DNA of 64,000 nucleotides from Micromonospora sp. NBC_00389 (GTDB lineage: Bacteria > Actinomycetota > Actinomycetes > Mycobacteriales > Micromonosporaceae), in assembly GCF_036059255.1 (NCBI RefSeq), contig NZ_CP107947.1, positions 7,068,001 through 7,132,000 on the forward strand, read 5' to 3'. Position 1 is the first letter of the stretch. Each line of letters begins with the position of its first letter. Under the pieces are notes generated by a model that made no database searches, was not told the DNA's origin, and saw nothing but the letters and a program-made list of their open reading frames with translations. Below, piece after piece: positions 62,163 to 64,000 of the stretch. Made by a program: the position numbers and the translations under genes.

Positions 62163-63334
62163 GCCGCGACCGGGCGGTCGACGCGCTGCGGGCGTACGCC
62201 ATCGGCGGGGTGGTGCTGGGGCACTGGCTCGTCACCGGCCTGGTGCTGGGTGACGACGGTGGGCTGCACCAGGCCAGCCCGCTGACCGCGCTGCCCGCGC
62301 TGGCCCCGGCGACCTGGGTGTTGCAGACGCTCGGGTTGTTCTTCTTCGCCGCCGGGTTCGGTTCGGCCCGGTCGCTGGCCCGCTACCCGGGCGGGCCGGG
62401 CGGTTGGCTGGCCGGCCGGCTGCGCCGGCTCCTGCTGCCCACGGTGGCACTGCTGGGCGTGGGTGCCGCCGTGTTGCTCGCCGCCACCGTGGCCGGCACC
62501 CCGGACGACACGCTCGTGGTCGCGCTGCGGCTCGCGGTGAGTCCGCTGTGGTTCCTGCTGCCGCTGTTGCTGCTGGTCGCGTTGACCGGCCCGCTGGTCG
62601 CCGCCGTCCGCCGGTGGGAGGTGGCGCTCTGTGTCGCGCCGGCGGTGGTCGTGGTGGCGGCGGCCGACCTGGCGATGCGCCTGCTGCCGGCCGGCGCGGG
62701 ACTGCCGCCGGTGAGTGTGGTGACGGCCTGGGCGGTGCCGTTCCTGCTGGGCGTGGCGCACGCCGACGGGCGGCTGGTCGGCCGGCGGGTGGCGGGCGCG
62801 CTGGCCGGTGGTGGCGCCGCGGCGCTGGCCGCGCTGCTGGCGCTGGGCTATCCGGTCAGCGCGGTCGGGGTGCCCGGGGCGGGGGTGTCCAACCTGAACC
62901 CGCCGTCGCTGCTGGCGGTGGCGTTGGCGGTCACCCAGGTCGGGCTGGGGCTGCTCGCCCGGCCGATGCTGGAACGGCTGCTGGCCCGGCCACTGCCGGG
63001 CCGGGCGGTGACCGAGGTGAACCGGAACGCGGTGCGGATCTACCTGTGGCACCAGCCGGTCCTGGTGGCGGTGACCGCGCTCGTCGCCCGGGGCGGGCTG
63101 GCCCTGCCGGGGCTGCACACCGCGCCGGACGACCCGGGCTGGGTGCTGGCCCGGTGCTGCTGGCTGCCGCTTTTCGCCGTGGTGCTGGTCACCCTGGTGC
63201 GGGCGGGCCGGCCGGCGCAGCGGCTGGGCCAGCCGGGCGGTGGAGGGAGCGCCGGCCGGTCGGCCGAGTGCGTCCCGGCGGCACCGCGGGTGTACGATCA
63301 TCGACGTTCCGGCCCGGCCGACTTCAGGAGGTGA
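62159..63334 (+). CDS. Acyltransferase-3 family membrane protein
   Basis: A 391-residue protein with ten predicted helices. SRDRAVDALRAYAIGGVVLGHWLV has the family Arg and His, and LGLFFFAAGFGSARSLARYPGG parallels the second helix of the 26.7 kb protein, so the two are distant paralogs. EVNRNAVRIYLWHQPVL near residue 282 is a conserved block. Its GTG start overlaps the hydrolase stop, which suggests shared work at the cell surface, such as removal or addition of acyl groups. The stop codon lies within the AGGAGGTGATC of the next feature. Confidence 0.87.
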   Translation: MSRDRAVDALRAYAIGGVVLGHWLVTGLVLGDDGGLHQASPLTALPALAPATWVLQTLGLFFFAAGFGSARSLARYPGGPGGWLAGRLRRLLLPTVALLGVGAAVLLAATVAGTPDDTLVVALRLAVSPLWFLLPLLLLVALTGPLVAAVRRWEVALCVAPAVVVVAAADLAMRLLPAGAGLPPVSVVTAWAVPFLLGVAHADGRLVGRRVAGALAGGGAAALAALLALGYPVSAVGVPGAGVSNLNPPSLLAVALAVTQVGLGLLARPMLERLLARPLPGRAVTEVNRNAVRIYLWHQPVLVAVTALVARGGLALPGLHTAPDDPGWVLARCCWLPLFAVVLVTLVRAGRPAQRLGQPGGGGSAGRSAECVPAAPRVYDHRRSGPADFRR

Positions 63335-63393
63335 TCGCTGTGCGAGATAGCGATCCTCCCAGTCGTGGCCGGGCCGATGGTCAGCCCCGCTGA
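63293..63393 (+). promoter_or_regulatory. Structured leader with 17-residue mini-ORF
   Basis: A TACGAT -10-like box (63293-63298) lies upstream of a long two-part hairpin. Outer arms are GGCCCGGCC (63311-63319) and GGCCGGGCC (63367-63375); inner arms are GGAGGTGATCGCT (63327-63339) and AGCGATCCTCC (63349-63359). The inner left arm contains AGGAGGTGATC, an 11-base match to the 16S rRNA 3' end, followed by a GTG (63340) that opens VRDSDPPSRGRADGQPR and a stop. The ribosome site is therefore masked by the hairpin. Type and target are unknown; it could regulate the small membrane peptide downstream. Confidence 0.5.
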
Positions 63394-63583
63394 GCCACGA
63401 CTCAGTCTGGTGAGCTGACCCCGCTCCGCTCCCCGCCACCCGGCTCACGCCGAGGTGCGCGTGCCGCGCCGTCCGATTCCGGACGGTCGCCGGGAGCCGC
63501 CCGGTCACGACTTCGTGTGCGCGTCCCCACCCCTGCGGTCCGCCCCCGCACGCGGACCGTCCAGCCGCCACCCGGAGCCGTCC

Positions 63584-63670
63584 ATGAGCCGCTACGTCGC
63601 CCCGCTGGGCTTCACCCTCGCCGCCGTCTGGGTGGCCGTCGTCTTCGTACTGGCCGGCGGCGGTCACTGA
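63584..63670 (+). CDS. 28-residue single-pass membrane peptide
   Basis: An ATG opens MSRYVAPLGFTLAAVWVAVV, one hydrophobic helix, ending VLAGGGH. A weak CCGGAG site is nearby. It is convergent with the VWA gene and lies downstream of the structured leader. Its length and single helix suggest a small regulatory or accessory membrane protein. The 190 bases between the mini-ORF stop and this start hold nothing that I can name. Confidence 0.5.
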   Translation: MSRYVAPLGFTLAAVWVAVVFVLAGGGH

Positions 63671-63745
63671 CCATCGTTCTCCCGCCCGCTCTCGTCACGC
63701 TGGCCGGACGAGCGGTGCCCGGGACCAGCCCGGGCACCGCCGACG

Positions 63746-64000
63746 TCAGAGCATTCGCGACGACCAGAGCAGGCTGAGCGCGCCGGCGCAGAGCGCCAAC
63801 AGCAGTGCCAGACCGGCATACCACTGGGTCACCTCGCGGGGCTCGGTGCGGAACCCGATCGAGCTGCCCATGTCCTGGTAGACCTGCTTCAACTCGCTCA
63901 CCGAGGCCGCCTCGTAGAAGTAGCCCTCGGTGGTCTCGGCCAGCTCGGCCAGGGCCAGCCGGTCCACCGGCACCCGCTGGAGCTGGCCGCCGATGTCCAC
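63746..64000 (-). CDS. VWA-domain (BatA-like) membrane protein, C-terminal fragment
   Basis: The gene runs off the window; only the last 84 residues are visible. GYFYEAASVSELKQVYQDMGSSIG is the end of a von Willebrand A domain as in BatA-type proteins, and WYAGLALLLALCAGALSLLW is the terminal membrane helix. In mycobacteria a VWA protein with MoxR and DUF58 genes lies immediately beside fabG1-inhA-hemZ, so the MoxR and DUF58 genes are expected beyond the window edge. Confidence 0.85.
   Translation of the reverse strand: MDIGGQLQRVPVDRLALAELAETTEGYFYEAASVSELKQVYQDMGSSIGFRTEPREVTQWYAGLALLLALCAGALSLLWSSRML

Noticed and set aside
1..64000. tRNA, rRNA, CRISPR arrays, insertion sequences or phage genes
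   Set aside because: No cloverleaf with a plausible acceptor stem, no regular direct-repeat/spacer array, and no transposase, integrase or phage structural motif was found by reading.

Overview
The window is high-GC DNA with actinobacterial gene style: dense operons with ATGA/GTGA overlaps, many GTG/TTG starts, leaderless genes and third-position GC bias. Gene content and protein similarity (paired NgcE-type sugar binders, fabG-inhA-ferrochelatase order, a MurD2/MurL-like pair, DUF6230/DUF6114 genes) suggest a soil or marine member of Micromonosporaceae, probably Micromonospora or a close relative. That assignment is inference; there is no rRNA gene in the window. I see no tRNA, rRNA, CRISPR array, transposase or phage gene.

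Layout. 0-2.2 kb: end of an unrecognised gene, a YdjM-type membrane hydrolase and an amidohydrolase. 2.4-10.5 kb: a sugar locus with a LacI regulator under twin operators, an ABC importer (binding lipoprotein and two permeases), a YicI-type GH31 alpha-xylosidase and a GH1 beta-glucosidase; this combination fits xyloglucan oligosaccharide use. 10.6-16.8 kb: a MobA-like nucleotidyltransferase, a stand-alone DNA polymerase I-like protein, and a two-gene ABC exporter whose two nucleotide sites are sharply unequal. 16.8-26.5 kb: two paralogous NgcEFG-type amino-sugar importers. The first is in an operon with an RpiR regulator and a SIS protein, divergent from an N-acetylglucosamine-type kinase. None of the three importer operons has its own ATPase, so a shared MsiK-type ATPase elsewhere is implied.

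26.7-33.9 kb: an acyltransferase-3 membrane protein, methylmalonate-semialdehyde dehydrogenase with a class III aminotransferase, and three proteins of unknown function. 33.9-37.1 kb: a secreted protein, a TetR regulator, and DUF6230 and DUF6114 proteins. 37.1-39.9 kb: divergent MurD2-like and MurL-like genes, a possible second route to D-glutamate in peptidoglycan precursors. 39.9-49.5 kb: a PucR-type regulator, a serine hydrolase, an epoxide hydrolase, a TrmH-type methylase, a TPP enzyme of the pyruvate oxidase/acetolactate synthase group, and a bifunctional penicillin-binding protein. 49.7-55.6 kb: a membrane protein, a stomatin-NfeD pair, a second serine hydrolase, DUF3097 and an unknown protein. 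55.6-64 kb: HAD phosphatase, ferrochelatase, InhA-type enoyl reductase and FabG, the same order as around mycobacterial fabG1-inhA-hemZ. Then come a two-component system, an alpha/beta hydrolase, a second acyltransferase, a structured leader with a mini-ORF, a 28-residue membrane peptide, and the C-terminus of a VWA protein, which also lies near fabG1 in mycobacteria.

Recurring non-coding features are a family of about 70-80 bp imperfect palindromes at transcript ends, long GC hairpins between convergent genes, and a TANNNT box 5-8 nt upstream of many start codons that lack a Shine-Dalgarno sequence.
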